Assembly: GCF_010731635.1 (NCBI RefSeq)
Contig: NZ_AP022583.1
Coordinates: 3,348,001-3,412,000 of the forward strand
From: Mycobacterium noviomagense
Lineage (GTDB): Bacteria > Actinomycetota > Actinomycetes > Mycobacteriales > Mycobacteriaceae
Direction: 5' to 3'
Length of the DNA: 64,000 nucleotides
Numbering within the stretch: the stretch's first letter is position 1; every line of letters starts with the position of its first letter. Below, in pieces: positions 17,420 to 27,358 of the stretch. The notes beneath the pieces are model-generated. The model was not told where the DNA came from and did not search any database. It saw nothing but the letters and a program-made list of their open reading frames with translations. Position numbers and translations under genes: made by a program.

Positions 17420-17531
17420 GACTCTTCTCCCGCGCTAGTTTTCTCTTCCCTTAGTAACCACACTCAGCGTGCCTCACACCCCACCGGTCGCGTAGGGTTT
17501 CGCGCGCTGGGCTGGCGGGAAGAATTGCCGG

Positions 17532-18512
17532 ATGGGACTCACCGTGGCCGTCACCGGCCCTACCGGAGAAATCGGTATATCAGCAGTGACAGCGTTGGAG
17601 CACGAACCCGCGGTGGAGAGAATCGTCGGGATGGCGCGTCGGCCGTTCGACCCGGTGACGCTGGGGTGGGAAAAGACCACCTACCAACAGGGCGACATCT
17701 TGGATCGCGACGCAGTCGACGCGCTGGTCGCCGACGCCGACGTGGTCATCCACTTGGCGTTCATCATCATGGGTTCGCGCGAAGAGAGCGCCCGGATCAA
17801 TCTGCAGGGCACCCGCAATGTCTTCGAGGCGACGGTCGCCGCCCAGCGGCCGCGGCGCCTGGTGTACACCTCCTCAGTGGCGGCGTACGGCTATCACGCC
17901 GATAACCCCGTGCCGCTGACCGAGGACGTGCCGCCGCGCGGATCACCCGAGCACTACTACTCCGAACAGAAGGCCGCGTGTGAGGCCGCGCTCGCCGAAA
18001 TCACCGAGGGCTCTTCGTTGGAGGTTTTTATCCTGCGCCCCTGCATCGTCGCCGGGCCTAAGGCTCGCGCCTTGGCCGACGCGATGCCGTGGAACCAACT
18101 GCCCGCTCCGATCCGGGCAGTGACCGGACTGGTCCCGGTGCTCAAGCCGGTGGTGCCCGATCCGGGTTTCCCGCTACAGCTCGTCCACCACGACGACGTG
18201 GCAGCCGCGATCGCGTTGGCCGCCACCGCACCGGCACCTCCCGGCGCATACAACCTCGCCGGCGATGGGACGATCACCGTCTCCGACGTGGCAAAGGCGC
18301 TGGGCGGCAGACCAGTACGCGTGCCGGCCGCCGCCGCTTCGGTGGCGTCTGCGGCGATTTCGCGGTTGCCGTTCATCCCGTCGGCGCTCGAATGGCTGCA
18401 TGTCTCCCGCGTGTCGGTGGTGATGGATACCACGAAGGCGAAACGCGACCTCGGTTGGCAGCCGACGTACTCGTCGGCGGAGACGCTGACGGCGCTGGCC
18501 GCGGCGCTGTGA
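17532..18512 (+). CDS. NAD(P)-dependent epimerase/dehydratase (extended SDR)
   Basis: The product has 326 residues. The N-terminal Rossmann motif is TGPTGEIG, TSSVAAYG supplies the Ser strand, and YYSEQKAACE supplies the YxxxK pair. This is the atypical/extended SDR group that includes nucleoside-sugar epimerases and many lipid or steroid dehydrogenases. No substrate signature is clear. It is divergent from the WS/DGAT gene (112-bp gap) and ends 7 bp before the convergent GAF-ANTAR gene. Confidence 0.8.
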   Translation: MGLTVAVTGPTGEIGISAVTALEHEPAVERIVGMARRPFDPVTLGWEKTTYQQGDILDRDAVDALVADADVVIHLAFIIMGSREESARINLQGTRNVFEATVAAQRPRRLVYTSSVAAYGYHADNPVPLTEDVPPRGSPEHYYSEQKAACEAALAEITEGSSLEVFILRPCIVAGPKARALADAMPWNQLPAPIRAVTGLVPVLKPVVPDPGFPLQLVHHDDVAAAIALAATAPAPPGAYNLAGDGTITVSDVAKALGGRPVRVPAAAASVASAAISRLPFIPSALEWLHVSRVSVVMDTTKAKRDLGWQPTYSSAETLTALAAAL

Positions 18513-18519
18513 CTCGGGC

Positions 18520-19290
18520 CTACACCCCTGGGGCAAGCAGGCCGTCGGTGCCGGACGGCAGCTGGCCTCGATTGTGGATGACCGCGCGAGCCACGTCGGC
18601 CAGCTTGATGTTCAAGTCCTGGGAGTGGTGCCGCAGCAGTTCGAACGCCTCCTGCTCGGAAAAGTTGTGCAGCAGCATCAGCATGCCGACGGCCTTGCCG
18701 ATCTCGCGGTTGCTGAGCAGCCCGCGTCGCAGCGTGGCCGCGTCCTCGCCCTGGCGGATCGCGTTGATCGCCACGCTGGCGAACGCTGCCAGCACCACAC
18801 CCTGTCCCGCTGACTCGGCGTTGAAGCTGTTCGGGGTATCGCTAAACAGGTTGAGCGCGCCGCCTTTTCGACGATCGATCAAGATCCGGAATCCCATCGC
18901 GCCGCGCACCGGTGTCTCGGCGACGAGCCGGGCCGCGAGCTGCGGCCATTGACACGGGGTGGTCAGATCCGGCTCGATCTGCGGGGTTTCCTCTTCGATG
19001 GCGTCCAGGCACGGCCCGTCGCCGACACTGCGTTCAAAGTCGTCGATTAGCATCGCGATCCGGTCACTGGCGCCGACGGTGACGTAGTGACCATTGCGGC
19101 GCACCAACAGGCTGGCGTGGTCGCATCCCGACACGGTCAGGGTGGCGGCGAGACAGATGGCCGCGTACACCTCATTGGGGTCAGAGCCCTGGTAGATGAT
19201 CTCGGCAAGTGCGGCGAACACTGTCGCGGGATCTGCTGTTGCGGGACCCGGCGGTGACGTACCGGGGCCGGCGGTTAGTTCGTCCGCCAA
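18520..19290 (-). CDS. GAF-ANTAR regulator (RNA-binding antiterminator type)
   Basis: The product has 256 residues and starts at a TTG behind GAGGGA. An N-terminal GAF domain spans about 30-175. A C-terminal ANTAR domain spans about 185-245 (LRRGLLSNREIGKAVGMLMLLHNFSEQEAFELLRHHS has the expected A-x-G-x-L-M pattern). ANTAR domains bind paired hairpins in nascent RNA and prevent termination, while GAF senses a small ligand. No target hairpin pair was recognised nearby. Confidence 0.85.
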   Translation of the reverse strand: MADELTAGPGTSPPGPATADPATVFAALAEIIYQGSDPNEVYAAICLAATLTVSGCDHASLLVRRNGHYVTVGASDRIAMLIDDFERSVGDGPCLDAIEEETPQIEPDLTTPCQWPQLAARLVAETPVRGAMGFRILIDRRKGGALNLFSDTPNSFNAESAGQGVVLAAFASVAINAIRQGEDAATLRRGLLSNREIGKAVGMLMLLHNFSEQEAFELLRHHSQDLNIKLADVARAVIHNRGQLPSGTDGLLAPGV

Positions 19291-19571
19291 GTCGATCCCT
19301 CATTTCAATATGCCCGGTCGGCAATTGTCGGCGGCGTTGGTCACCGGCGACGACCAGGTAGGCAGGAGTCAGTTATATAGTCTGCCCGCCCGATGGGCCT
19401 AATTTGCTCACTATGGTCACCTCGGCGCCCGGCGTCAAACGTCAATTCCGGTTGCCACCCACTTCAGGATTGCTGTGGAACAACGCGCGGCTGGGGATAA
19501 CTGGCCGCTGCGGCGCGGTGGCGGCCTTGCTGCCGGCTTGTGGTGTCGGCGCTCGTGGGCAGGGTGACGGC

Positions 19572-19940
19572 ATGACGACGTTGACCCGGGCCGAGCTGGG
19601 AGCACTTGGCGAGCAACTGGCCGTGGATCACCTGACCCGGTTGGGGCTACAGATTGTCACCCGCAATTGGCGCTGCCGGTACGGCGAGCTGGACGTGATC
19701 GCTACCGACGCGGCCACTTGCACATTGGTGTTCGTCGAGGTCAAGACGCGCACCGGCGACGGATTCGGAGGGTTGGCGCATGCGGTGACCCCGCAGAAGG
19801 CCCGTCGGCTGCGGCGCCTCGCAGCGTTATGGCTTGCCGGTCAACACCGGAGTTGGAATGCCGTGCGCATCGACGTCATCGGGGTGCGGATCGGCCGCTA
19901 CCGGACCCCGGAGATCACGCACCTGCAGGGGATCGGCTGA
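19572..19940 (+). CDS. UPF0102 (YraN) family endonuclease-like protein (Rv2898c-like)
   Basis: The product has 122 residues. The restriction-endonuclease-like fold is shown by the N-terminal GEQLAVDHLTRLG and the core YGELDVIATDAATCTLVFVEVKTR, with the E-x-D...E-V-K acidic set. The cellular role is not established. A frame opens at 19404, but MTTLTRAELGALGEQ at 19572 with AGGGTGA upstream is the real start. It overlaps comM by one base, forming the yraN-comM-dprA group. Confidence 0.88.
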   Translation: MTTLTRAELGALGEQLAVDHLTRLGLQIVTRNWRCRYGELDVIATDAATCTLVFVEVKTRTGDGFGGLAHAVTPQKARRLRRLAALWLAGQHRSWNAVRIDVIGVRIGRYRTPEITHLQGIG

Positions 19941-21451
19941 TGGCGTTGGGGCGTGCATATTCCATCGCCGTGCGCGGACTGGACGGTGAGATCGTCGAGA
20001 TCGAAGCCGACATCACCTCGGGCCTGCCGGGTGTGCACCTGGTGGGTCTGCCCGATGCCGCGCTGCAGGAATCCCGCGATCGGGTGCGGGCGGCAATCAC
20101 CAACTGCGGCAATCAGTGGCCGATGAGCCGGCTCACCCTCGCGTTGTCGCCGGCGACGCTGCCGAAGATGGGGTCGGTCTACGATTTGGCGCTGGCCGCT
20201 GCGGTCCTGTCGGCGCAGCGAAAAAAGCCGTGGCAGCGGCTGGCGACCACGGTGCTGTTGGGTGAGCTGGCGCTGGACGGGCGGGTGCGTCCCGTGCGCG
20301 GAGTGTTGCCGGCGGTGGTGGCGGCCAAGGCCGAGGGCTGGTCGGCCGTCGTGGTGCCGGTGGGGAACCTGGCTGAGGCCAGTTTGGTCGACGGCATCGA
20401 CGTGTGGGGGGTTCGCACCCTCGGGCAGCTGCGGGCGTGGCTAAGTGGAGCGACGTCGCTGGACGAGAGGATTACCGAGGTATCGGCTGCGCCCGAGCCG
20501 TCGGCCGACCTGGCCGATGTGGTGGGGCAGGCTCAGGCCCGCTTCGCGGTGGAGGTGGCCGCCGCGGGGGCGCATCATCTCATGCTGACCGGTCCGCCGG
20601 GTGTGGGCAAAACCATGCTGGCCCAACGACTTCCGGGTTTGCTGCCGCCGCTGTCGGAAAGCGAGTCGTTGGAGGTCACCGCAATTCATTCGGTCGCCGG
20701 TCTGCTCTCGGACGCGACACCACTGATCACTAGGCCGCCGTTCGTGGCGCCGCATCACAGCTCCAGCGTTGCCGCGCTAGTCGGCGGCGGTTCTGGGATG
20801 GCGCGGCCGGGCGCGGTCAGCCGCGCGCACCGCGGAGTGTTGTTCCTCGACGAGTGCGCCGAGATCCGGGTCAGTGCGCTAGAGGCGTTGCGAACACCGT
20901 TGGAAGACGGGCAGATTCGCCTGGCCCGCCGCGACGGCGTGGCGACCTACCCGGCGCGGTTTCAGTTGGTGTTAGCGGCCAACCCATGCCCGTGCGCGCC
21001 CTCTGACCCGCGGGACTGTATGTGCGCCGCTGTGGTGAAACGCCGCTATCTGGGCAAGTTGTCGGGGCCGCTGCTCGATCGAGTCGACCTACGCGTCGAG
21101 ATGCATCCGGTGCGGGCCAGCGCGTTCTCCGTTACTGAGGGGGAGTCGACGGCCCAGGTGCGCAGCCGGGTGGCGCAGGCCCGCGACGCGGCGGTCGAGC
21201 GGTGGCGGCCACACGGATTCCGCACCAACGCCGAGGTCAGCGGCTCCCTGCTGCGACGGAAATTCCGCCTGGACAGCGTGGCGATGGCGCCGCTGCGTGC
21301 CGCGCTGGACCGCGGTCTGCTCAGCATCCGCGGCGTCGACCGCACACTGCGGGTGGCATGGACATTGGCCGATTTGGCCGGCCGCACATCGCCGGGTGTC
21401 GACGAAGTTGCCACGGCACTGAGCTTTCGCCAACCGGGGGCGTCACGATGA
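19940..21451 (+). CDS. Mg-chelatase-like AAA+ ATPase, ComM/YifB family
   Basis: The product has 503 residues, the same length as M. tuberculosis Rv2897c. An N-terminal Lon-protease-like fold (1 to about 170) precedes an AAA+ module with Walker A GPPGVGKT and Walker B LFLDE. A cysteine-bearing segment NPCPCAPSDPRDCMC and a C-terminal Mg-chelatase subunit domain follow. In Gram-negative bacteria ComM is a helicase that helps recombination of foreign DNA. The start is the ATG shared with the yraN stop; dprA follows with an ATGA overlap. Confidence 0.92.
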   Translation: MALGRAYSIAVRGLDGEIVEIEADITSGLPGVHLVGLPDAALQESRDRVRAAITNCGNQWPMSRLTLALSPATLPKMGSVYDLALAAAVLSAQRKKPWQRLATTVLLGELALDGRVRPVRGVLPAVVAAKAEGWSAVVVPVGNLAEASLVDGIDVWGVRTLGQLRAWLSGATSLDERITEVSAAPEPSADLADVVGQAQARFAVEVAAAGAHHLMLTGPPGVGKTMLAQRLPGLLPPLSESESLEVTAIHSVAGLLSDATPLITRPPFVAPHHSSSVAALVGGGSGMARPGAVSRAHRGVLFLDECAEIRVSALEALRTPLEDGQIRLARRDGVATYPARFQLVLAANPCPCAPSDPRDCMCAAVVKRRYLGKLSGPLLDRVDLRVEMHPVRASAFSVTEGESTAQVRSRVAQARDAAVERWRPHGFRTNAEVSGSLLRRKFRLDSVAMAPLRAALDRGLLSIRGVDRTLRVAWTLADLAGRTSPGVDEVATALSFRQPGASR

Positions 21452-22620
21452 GCCAGTCGGCCGACGACCCGACGCTGCGGGCATGGGCGTATCTGTCGCG
21501 AGTGGCCGAACCACCGTGCGCGGAACTGGCGGCGTTCGTCCGACGTGTCGGCCCGGTCGAGGCCGCCGAACGGGTCAAGCGCGGGCAAGTCGACGACGTG
21601 CTGGCGCGCAGCACTGAAGTCAGGCACGAAATCGACCAGTCCGCAACCGATGTCGAGCTGCTGTTGCGCCGCGGTGGTCGGCTGATCACCCCCGACGACG
21701 ACGAGTGGCCCGCGCTTGCTTTCACCGCGTTCGACGGTTCTGCTGCCAAGGCCAAGCCACAGGCCAGGCCGCCGCTGGTGTTGTGGGCGCAGGGCCCGGT
21801 TCGGCTCGACGAAACCGCGCATCGCGCCGCCGCGGTGGTCGGGACCCGCGCTGCCACTGCCTATGGCGAGCATGTGGCTGCCGATCTTGCCGCAGGACTG
21901 ACGGAAAGCGGCGTCGCGGTTGTCTCCGGCGGCGCATACGGCATCGACGGTACAGCGCACCGCGCCGCGCTGGCGTCCGACGGAGTCACCGTGGCAGTGC
22001 TCGCGGGTGGCATCGACATCCCTTATCCCGCAGGGCATTCCGCCCTGCTGCACCGTATCGGCACGCACGGCCTGCTGGTCACGGAGTACCCGCCCGGTGT
22101 GCGGCCCGCCCGCCACCGGTTCTTGACCCGCAACCGGCTGGTCGCCGCGTTCGCGGGCGCAGCGGTGGTGGTCGAGGCCGGGCTGCGCAGCGGCGCCGCG
22201 AACACCGCTGCGTGGGCTCGGACCCTGGGCCGGGTGGTGGCCGCCGTTCCCGGTCCGGTCACCTCGTCGGCGTCGGCGGGTTGTCACGCGCTGCTTCGCT
22301 CAGGCGCAGAGTTGGTCACTCGCGCCAGCGAGGTCATCGAGCTCGTCGGTCGCATTGGGGAATTGGCGCCGGATGAACCGCGGCCCGCGACCGCCTTGGA
22401 CGGGCTCAGCGGCGCCGAACGCCAGGTCTACGAGGCGTTGCCCGGCCGCGGAGCCGTCACCGTCGACGAGATTGCCGTGGCGTCCGGGCTGCCGCCGGCC
22501 CAGGTGTTCGGGCCGCTGGCGATGCTGGAGGTCGCCGGTCTGATTGAGCACCGGGACGGCTGTTGGCGGATCGTCCGAGCGGGTACACAGCAGCCACCGC
22601 CGGCAGCGCGGCTCGTATAG
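21448..22620 (+). CDS. dprA: DNA-processing protein DprA
   Basis: The product has 390 residues. The Rossmann-like DprA core has VVGTRAAT, VVSGGAYGIDGTAHRAAL, VLAGGIDIPYPAGHSALL and a C-terminal winged-helix part (VTVDEIAVASGLPPAQVFGPL). It loads RecA on incoming single-stranded DNA in competent bacteria; its role in mycobacteria is unclear. It is coupled to the comM-like gene by ATGA. The long frame upstream of 21448 is a shadow. Confidence 0.93.
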   Translation: MSQSADDPTLRAWAYLSRVAEPPCAELAAFVRRVGPVEAAERVKRGQVDDVLARSTEVRHEIDQSATDVELLLRRGGRLITPDDDEWPALAFTAFDGSAAKAKPQARPPLVLWAQGPVRLDETAHRAAAVVGTRAATAYGEHVAADLAAGLTESGVAVVSGGAYGIDGTAHRAALASDGVTVAVLAGGIDIPYPAGHSALLHRIGTHGLLVTEYPPGVRPARHRFLTRNRLVAAFAGAAVVVEAGLRSGAANTAAWARTLGRVVAAVPGPVTSSASAGCHALLRSGAELVTRASEVIELVGRIGELAPDEPRPATALDGLSGAERQVYEALPGRGAVTVDEIAVASGLPPAQVFGPLAMLEVAGLIEHRDGCWRIVRAGTQQPPPAARLV

Positions 22621-22651
22621 TCGACACGATCAACTCTGGAGGGGAGGCGAT

Positions 22652-23506
22652 GTGGCGGGTCGACCAGTCCACACCTTCGAAGTGGTGCGCCGCGAACAAC
22701 TGGCGCCGCACATGGTTCGGGTAGTGCTTGGCGGAAACGGCTTCGACACATTCGTCCCCAGCCAATTCGGCGACTCCTACGTCAAGATGGTGTTCGTCCC
22801 CGACGACGTCGACGTGGCCGAGCTGCCACGGCCGTTGACCCTGGACAGCTTCGGCGGCTTGCCTGCGGAAAAGCAACCGGTGATCCGGACCATGACGGTG
22901 CGCCGTGCAGACCCCGCAGCGCGCGAGCTCACCATCGACATCGTGGTGCACGGCGAGCACGGGGTGGCCGGTCCATGGGCGGAGGCGGCCCAGCCGGGTC
23001 AGCCGATGTACCTGATGGGGCCCGGGGGAGCCTATGCGCCCGACCCGTCTGCCGACTGGCATCTACTTGCCGGCGACGAGTCGGCCCTGCCCGCCATCGC
23101 CGCTGCCCTAGAAGCGTTGCCGGACAACGCGGTTGGTAAGGCTTTCATCGAGATCGCCGGGCCCGAAGACGAAATCCCGCTCACCGCACCGGAATCCGTG
23201 CAGGTGCACTGGATCTATCGCGGCGGGCGGTCCGATCTGGTGCCCGAGGATCGGGCGGGCGATCACGCACCGTTGATCGAAGCGGTCAAGACCACCGAGT
23301 GGCTGCCGGGCCAAGTCCACGTCTTCATCCACGGCGAAGCCCAGGCCGTCATGCACAACCTGCGCCCGTACATCCGCAAGGAGCGCGAAGTCGACGCGAA
23401 ATGGGCGTCGATCTCCGGTTACTGGCGGCGCGGTCGCACCGAGGAGACGTTCCGGCAGTGGAAGAAGGAGCTCGCCGAGGCGGAGGCGGCCGGGGTCGCG
23501 GACTGA
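22652..23506 (+). CDS. viuB: Siderophore-interacting flavoprotein (ViuB-like)
   Basis: The product has 284 residues and starts at a GTG 7 bp after GGAGGGGAGG. It is a ferredoxin-reductase-like protein: an FAD-binding barrel (RTMTVRRADPAARELTIDIVVHGEHGVAGPWA) and an NAD(P)H domain (LLAGDESALPAIAAALEAL). The C-terminus SGYWRRGRTEETFRQWK is typical of the siderophore-interacting (SIP) family. It probably reduces iron from ferri-mycobactin/exochelin-type chelates in the cytosol. It is the Rv2895c orthologue by order. Confidence 0.92.
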   Translation: MAGRPVHTFEVVRREQLAPHMVRVVLGGNGFDTFVPSQFGDSYVKMVFVPDDVDVAELPRPLTLDSFGGLPAEKQPVIRTMTVRRADPAARELTIDIVVHGEHGVAGPWAEAAQPGQPMYLMGPGGAYAPDPSADWHLLAGDESALPAIAAALEALPDNAVGKAFIEIAGPEDEIPLTAPESVQVHWIYRGGRSDLVPEDRAGDHAPLIEAVKTTEWLPGQVHVFIHGEAQAVMHNLRPYIRKEREVDAKWASISGYWRRGRTEETFRQWKKELAEAEAAGVAD

Positions 23507-23530
23507 TCACCGCCTGGCATTCTCATTGTC

Positions 23531-24691
23531 GTGGCGTTCTCCGATTACCAGAACGAGATCTACCTTCGCGGCTTGGCGGGCGTTCTTCCGTCACTACCCA
23601 TGGCCTTCGCGGAACTGGAGGCCAAAGCGCGAGCCGCAATGTCGCCTTCGGTGTGGTCGTACGTCGCCGGCGGCGCCGGCGACGAACGAACTCAGCGGGC
23701 CAACTGCACCGCGTTCGAGCGCTGGGGTCTGATCCCGCGAATGTTCGTCGGCGCCACCAACCGCGACCTGTCCCTCGAACTGTTCGGTCTGCGCTTGCCC
23801 TCGCCGGTGTTCATGGCGCCCATCGGAGTCATCGGGATCTGCGCCCAAGACGGCCACGGCGACCTGGCGACCGCCCGCGCCGCGGCCCGCACCGGTGTGC
23901 CCATGGTGGTGTCGACGCTGACCGCCGACCCGCTGGAGCAGGTCGCCGCCGAGTTCGGCGACACCCCAGGGCTTTTCCAGCTCTACACACCCACCGATCG
24001 GGAGCTGGCCGCCAGTTTCGTGCATCGTGCCGAAGCGGCGGGCTACAAGGGCATCGTGGTGACGCTGGACACCTGGGTGCCCGGGTGGCGACCGCGCGAT
24101 CTGAGCACGGCGAACTTCCCGCAGCTGCGCGGCCACTGCCTGAGCAACTACATCAGCGACCCAGTGTTCCGCGCCAGCCTGCAACGCCCGCCGGAAGAAG
24201 ACCCGCAAGGGGCTGTTCTGCGCTGGGTTCAGCTGTTCGGCAATTCGCTGACATGGGATGACCTGCCGTGGCTGCGGTCGTTGACCAAGCTGCCGCTGAT
24301 CGTCAAGGGCATCTGTCACCCCGACGACGCTCGGCGCGCCAAAGACGGCGGCGTCGACGGCATCTACTGCTCCAATCACGGCGGACGCCAAGCCAACGGT
24401 GGTCTGCCCGCCCTGGACTGTTTGCCTGACGTCGTGGAGGCCGCTGACGGGTTGCCGGTGCTGTTCGACTCCGGCGTGCGCAGCGGGGCCGACATCGTCA
24501 AGGCGCTGGCCTTGGGGGCAACCGCGGTGGGCGTCGGCCGGCCCTACGCTTACGGCTTGGCGCTCGGCGGGGTCGACGGCATCGTGCATGTGCTGCGCGC
24601 GCTGCTGGCCGAAGCCGACCTGATCATGGCCGTCGATGGCTATCCACTGCTGAGCGATCTCACACCGGCGGCGCTGCGGCGCGTCACCTGA
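23531..24691 (+). CDS. FMN-dependent alpha-hydroxy-acid oxidase, lactate 2-monooxygenase type
   Basis: The product has 386 residues and starts at a GTG. The TIM-barrel FMN enzyme has the family motif [12 protein letters not shown] with the catalytic base at about H283, followed by [19 protein letters not shown] and [15 protein letters not shown] for FMN phosphate. Length and sequence resemble mycobacterial lactate 2-monooxygenase, which turns L-lactate into acetate and CO2. Other alpha-hydroxy acids are possible. It lies 24 bp after viuB and 32 bp before xerC, so it may be part of their transcript. I do not recall a counterpart at this position in M. tuberculosis. Confidence 0.85.
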   Translation: MAFSDYQNEIYLRGLAGVLPSLPMAFAELEAKARAAMSPSVWSYVAGGAGDERTQRANCTAFERWGLIPRMFVGATNRDLSLELFGLRLPSPVFMAPIGVIGICAQDGHGDLATARAAARTGVPMVVSTLTADPLEQVAAEFGDTPGLFQLYTPTDRELAASFVHRAEAAGYKGIVVTLDTWVPGWRPRDLSTANFPQLRGHCLSNYISDPVFRASLQRPPEEDPQGAVLRWVQLFGNSLTWDDLPWLRSLTKLPLIVKGICHPDDARRAKDGGVDGIYCSNHGGRQANGGLPALDCLPDVVEAADGLPVLFDSGVRSGADIVKALALGATAVGVGRPYAYGLALGGVDGIVHVLRALLAEADLIMAVDGYPLLSDLTPAALRRVT

Positions 24692-24723
24692 ACCGCGCCG
24701 CCGGTATCTGCGACGGTAGGGGA

Positions 24724-25638
24724 GTGCGGCCTGAGGCCGAGGGCATCCTCGACGAGTTCGACGAGTATCTGGCGCTGCAACGCGGCCGCTCGGCCCACAC
24801 GCGTCGGGCGTACCTGGGCGACTTGCGGTCGTTGTTCGCCTTTCTCGCCGAACGCGCGCCCGGCGCAGGCCTGGAGGCCCTGAGTTTGCCGGTGCTGCGG
24901 TCCTGGCTGGCGGCCGAGGCCGGCGCAGGCACCGCCCGCACCACCCTGGCCCGGCGTACCTCGGCGGTCAAGGCCTTCACGGCATGGGCGGTCAGGCGTG
25001 GTCTGCTGGATACCGATCCGGCGGTGCGGCTGCAAACACCCAAAGCGCGCCGCACGCTGCCGGCGGTGCTACGCCAAGACCAGGCGTTGGATGCGATGGC
25101 TGCCGCGAAAACCGGTACGCAGCAAAAAGATCCGCTGGCTCTGCGTGACCGTTTGGTCGTCGAGATGCTGTACGCCACCGGCATCCGGGTAAGCGAACTG
25201 TGTGGCCTGGACATCGATGATGTCGACCTCGGCCAGCGGTTGGTGCGGGTACTCGGCAAGGGCGACAAGCAGCGCACTGTCCCGTTTGGCGAGCCGGCCG
25301 CCGAGGCGCTGTGCGCGTGGCTGGCCGACGGGCGCCCCGCGCTGGCCACCGCCGAGTCCGGTCCGGCGTTGCTGCTGGGCGCGCGGGGGCGACGACTCGA
25401 CGTGCGCCAGGCCCGCACCATCGTGCACCAGACCGTCGCCGCGGTCCAGGGCGCACCCGACATCGGGCCGCACGGACTGCGGCACAGCGCGGCCACCCAT
25501 CTGCTCGAAGGCGGGGCAGACTTGCGCGTCGTGCAGGAATTGCTCGGACATTCCAGCCTCGCGACCACACAGCTGTACACCCACGTCTCGGTCGCCCGCT
25601 TGCGTGCCGTCCACGACCAAGCACACCCGCGCGCCTAG
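24724..25638 (+). CDS. xerC: Tyrosine recombinase XerC
   Basis: The product has 304 residues and starts at a GTG behind GGTAGGGGA. An N-terminal core-binding domain (about 8-95) precedes the catalytic domain with R155 ([11 protein letters not shown]), H250-GL-R253 (HGLRHS), the histidine in ELLGHSS and the nucleophile Y285 in QLYTHVS. With XerD it resolves chromosome dimers at dif. The position before rpsB matches M. tuberculosis Rv2894c. No integrase partner sites or phage genes are nearby, so this is the housekeeping recombinase. Confidence 0.95.
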   Translation: MRPEAEGILDEFDEYLALQRGRSAHTRRAYLGDLRSLFAFLAERAPGAGLEALSLPVLRSWLAAEAGAGTARTTLARRTSAVKAFTAWAVRRGLLDTDPAVRLQTPKARRTLPAVLRQDQALDAMAAAKTGTQQKDPLALRDRLVVEMLYATGIRVSELCGLDIDDVDLGQRLVRVLGKGDKQRTVPFGEPAAEALCAWLADGRPALATAESGPALLLGARGRRLDVRQARTIVHQTVAAVQGAPDIGPHGLRHSAATHLLEGGADLRVVQELLGHSSLATTQLYTHVSVARLRAVHDQAHPRA

Positions 25639-25775
25639 CGATACGCCGGCTGTGCCCCGGCACATCGACTCTGCGGCAGTGGCTTTCATCCTGCGCGTAC
25701 GGCGGAATCAAGCCCGTCAACCTCGCCGTGGGTGCAGACTCGACGCCGTCAGCGCAGACTCGACATCACCGGCGC

Positions 25776-26321
25776 TCAGAACAGCGGCTTGAGCCGGATC
25801 GGTGTCGACGCCAGCAGCCCCAGCGGATCGACATAGTCCGCGCGGGCCGCCGGACCCCACATCGCGCCCCAGTGCAGACACGCGGCCGCCCCGCAGCCCG
25901 GGTGCCCGGCCACCAACTTGCCGATCACCGAACCCGCGTCTACCCGCTGACCGGCTCGAACACTGCCTTCCACTGGCTCGTAGCTGGTATGCAAACCACC
26001 CGGATGGGCAAGCGCCACCACTGGCCTCCCGGCCAGCGTCCCGGCGAACACCACGGTGCCCGGCGCCGCCGCATACACCGGCTGACCGGCCACACCGGCC
26101 AGATCTACCCCGCGATGCCCGCGATTCCAGTTGGGCGCCGGAGCGTCAAAACCCCGAACGACGGCCGGGCGTGGCCGCAGCGGCCAGTCCAGCCGGGCCG
26201 GGTCGCCAACCGCAGGCGCCGCACACAACACAGCCGCCACCAGCAGGAGTGCAACCGATCGCACGAGACCAGTTGACCGCGGCGTCCCGCCCGGCCACCA
26301 GCCAGGCTGTGGACAAAGCAC
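25776..26321 (-). CDS. Secreted M23/LytM-fold protein with degenerate active site (Rv2891-like)
   Basis: The product has 181 residues. A signal peptide (hydrophobic RSVALLLVAAVLCAA, about 21-36) precedes an M23 domain. The zinc ligands remain: H69 and D73 in GHRGVD, and H150 in CLHWG. The two catalytic histidines of LytM-type enzymes appear replaced: Y-A-H is YEP (P116) and H-x-H is C148-L-H150. This suggests a binding or activator role rather than hydrolysis. The start is uncertain: GTG at 26321 is given, while GTG at 26264 would give a shorter signal peptide. It is divergent from rpsB. Confidence 0.8.
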   Translation of the reverse strand: MLCPQPGWWPGGTPRSTGLVRSVALLLVAAVLCAAPAVGDPARLDWPLRPRPAVVRGFDAPAPNWNRGHRGVDLAGVAGQPVYAAAPGTVVFAGTLAGRPVVALAHPGGLHTSYEPVEGSVRAGQRVDAGSVIGKLVAGHPGCGAAACLHWGAMWGPAARADYVDPLGLLASTPIRLKPLF

Positions 26322-26455
26322 CAGCTACCGGCGTGTAAACTCGTCGGCGCAGTCCACGTCAGTGGGCTGACTTCGCGTGTCTGCCGCCGACCAGATGCCG
26401 CGCGGTCCCTTCTGAACTACCAGTCAGATGGGTGCGGCATCCCGCAGACGCCAGG

Positions 26456-26479
26456 GCCCGGCTTCACCCGATGCCGGGC
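26456..26479 (+). promoter_or_regulatory. rpsB leader hairpin
   Basis: GCCCGGC (26456-26462) and GCCGGGC (26473-26479) form a perfect 7-bp stem with a 10-base loop, 30 bp before the rpsB ATG. There is no T-run, so it is not a typical terminator. In many bacteria S2 represses its own rpsB-tsf mRNA through leader structure; that this stem does so is an inference. Confidence 0.35.
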
Positions 26480-26508
26480 GACAACCGACCACAAGTAAAG
26501 GCACAGGC

Positions 26509-27357
26509 ATGGCTGTTGTAACCATGAAACAGCTGCTTGACAGCGGCACCCACTTCGGGCATCAGACCCGTCGCTGGAACCCCAAGATGAAGCGGTTCAT
26601 CTTCACCGACCGCAACGGCATCTACATCATCGACCTGCAGCAGACGCTGACCTACATCGACAAGGCGTACGAATTCGTCAAAGAAACCGTCGCCCACGGC
26701 GGCACCATCCTGTTCGTCGGCACCAAGAAGCAGGCGCAGGAATCGATCGCCGCCGAGGCCACGCGGGTCGGCATGCCGTATGTGAACCAGCGCTGGCTGG
26801 GCGGCATGCTCACCAACTTCTCCACCGTGCACAAGCGGCTGCAGCGCCTCAAAGAGCTCGAGGCGATGGAGCAGACCGGCGGCTTCGAGGGCCGCACCAA
26901 GAAGGAGATCCTGGGGCTGACCCGCGAGAAGAACAAGCTCGAGCGCAGCCTTGGCGGCATCCGCGACATGAACAAGTTGCCGTCGGCCGTCTGGGTCGTC
27001 GATACCAACAAAGAGCACATCGCCGTCGGTGAGGCGCGCAAGCTCGGCATCCCGGTGATCGCGATCCTGGACACCAACTGCGACCCGGACCTCGTCGACT
27101 ACCCGATCCCGGGCAACGACGACGCGATCCGCTCGGCGGCGCTGCTGACCAAGGTGATCGCCTCGGCCGTGGCTGAAGGGTTGCAGGCCCGCGCCGGCCT
27201 GGGCCGCGGCGACGGCAAGCCGGAGGCGGAAGCCGCCGAGCCGCTAGCTGAGTGGGAGCAAGAGCTGCTGGCCGCCGCGACTGCCGGGGCCCCGGACCCG
27301 ACCGCCGCCGAGGCGCAACCGGCGACAGACACCACTACCGAATCCACGGAAGGCTGA
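26509..27357 (+). CDS. rpsB: 30S ribosomal protein S2
   Basis: The product has 282 residues. The body is typical S2 ([27 protein letters not shown]..., with FVGTKKQAQ and [13 protein letters not shown]). A Glu/Ala-rich tail begins at about residue 235, as in other mycobacterial S2 proteins. A longer frame from 26428 is not used; AAAGG precedes the ATG at 26509. The tsf ATG follows after 1 bp. Confidence 0.96.
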   Translation: MAVVTMKQLLDSGTHFGHQTRRWNPKMKRFIFTDRNGIYIIDLQQTLTYIDKAYEFVKETVAHGGTILFVGTKKQAQESIAAEATRVGMPYVNQRWLGGMLTNFSTVHKRLQRLKELEAMEQTGGFEGRTKKEILGLTREKNKLERSLGGIRDMNKLPSAVWVVDTNKEHIAVGEARKLGIPVIAILDTNCDPDLVDYPIPGNDDAIRSAALLTKVIASAVAEGLQARAGLGRGDGKPEAEAAEPLAEWEQELLAAATAGAPDPTAAEAQPATDTTTESTEG

Positions 27358-27358
27358 T

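Noticed and set aside
24724..25638. Phage or island integrase
   Set aside because: Sequence and order match the housekeeping xerC, and no attachment repeats or phage genes are near.
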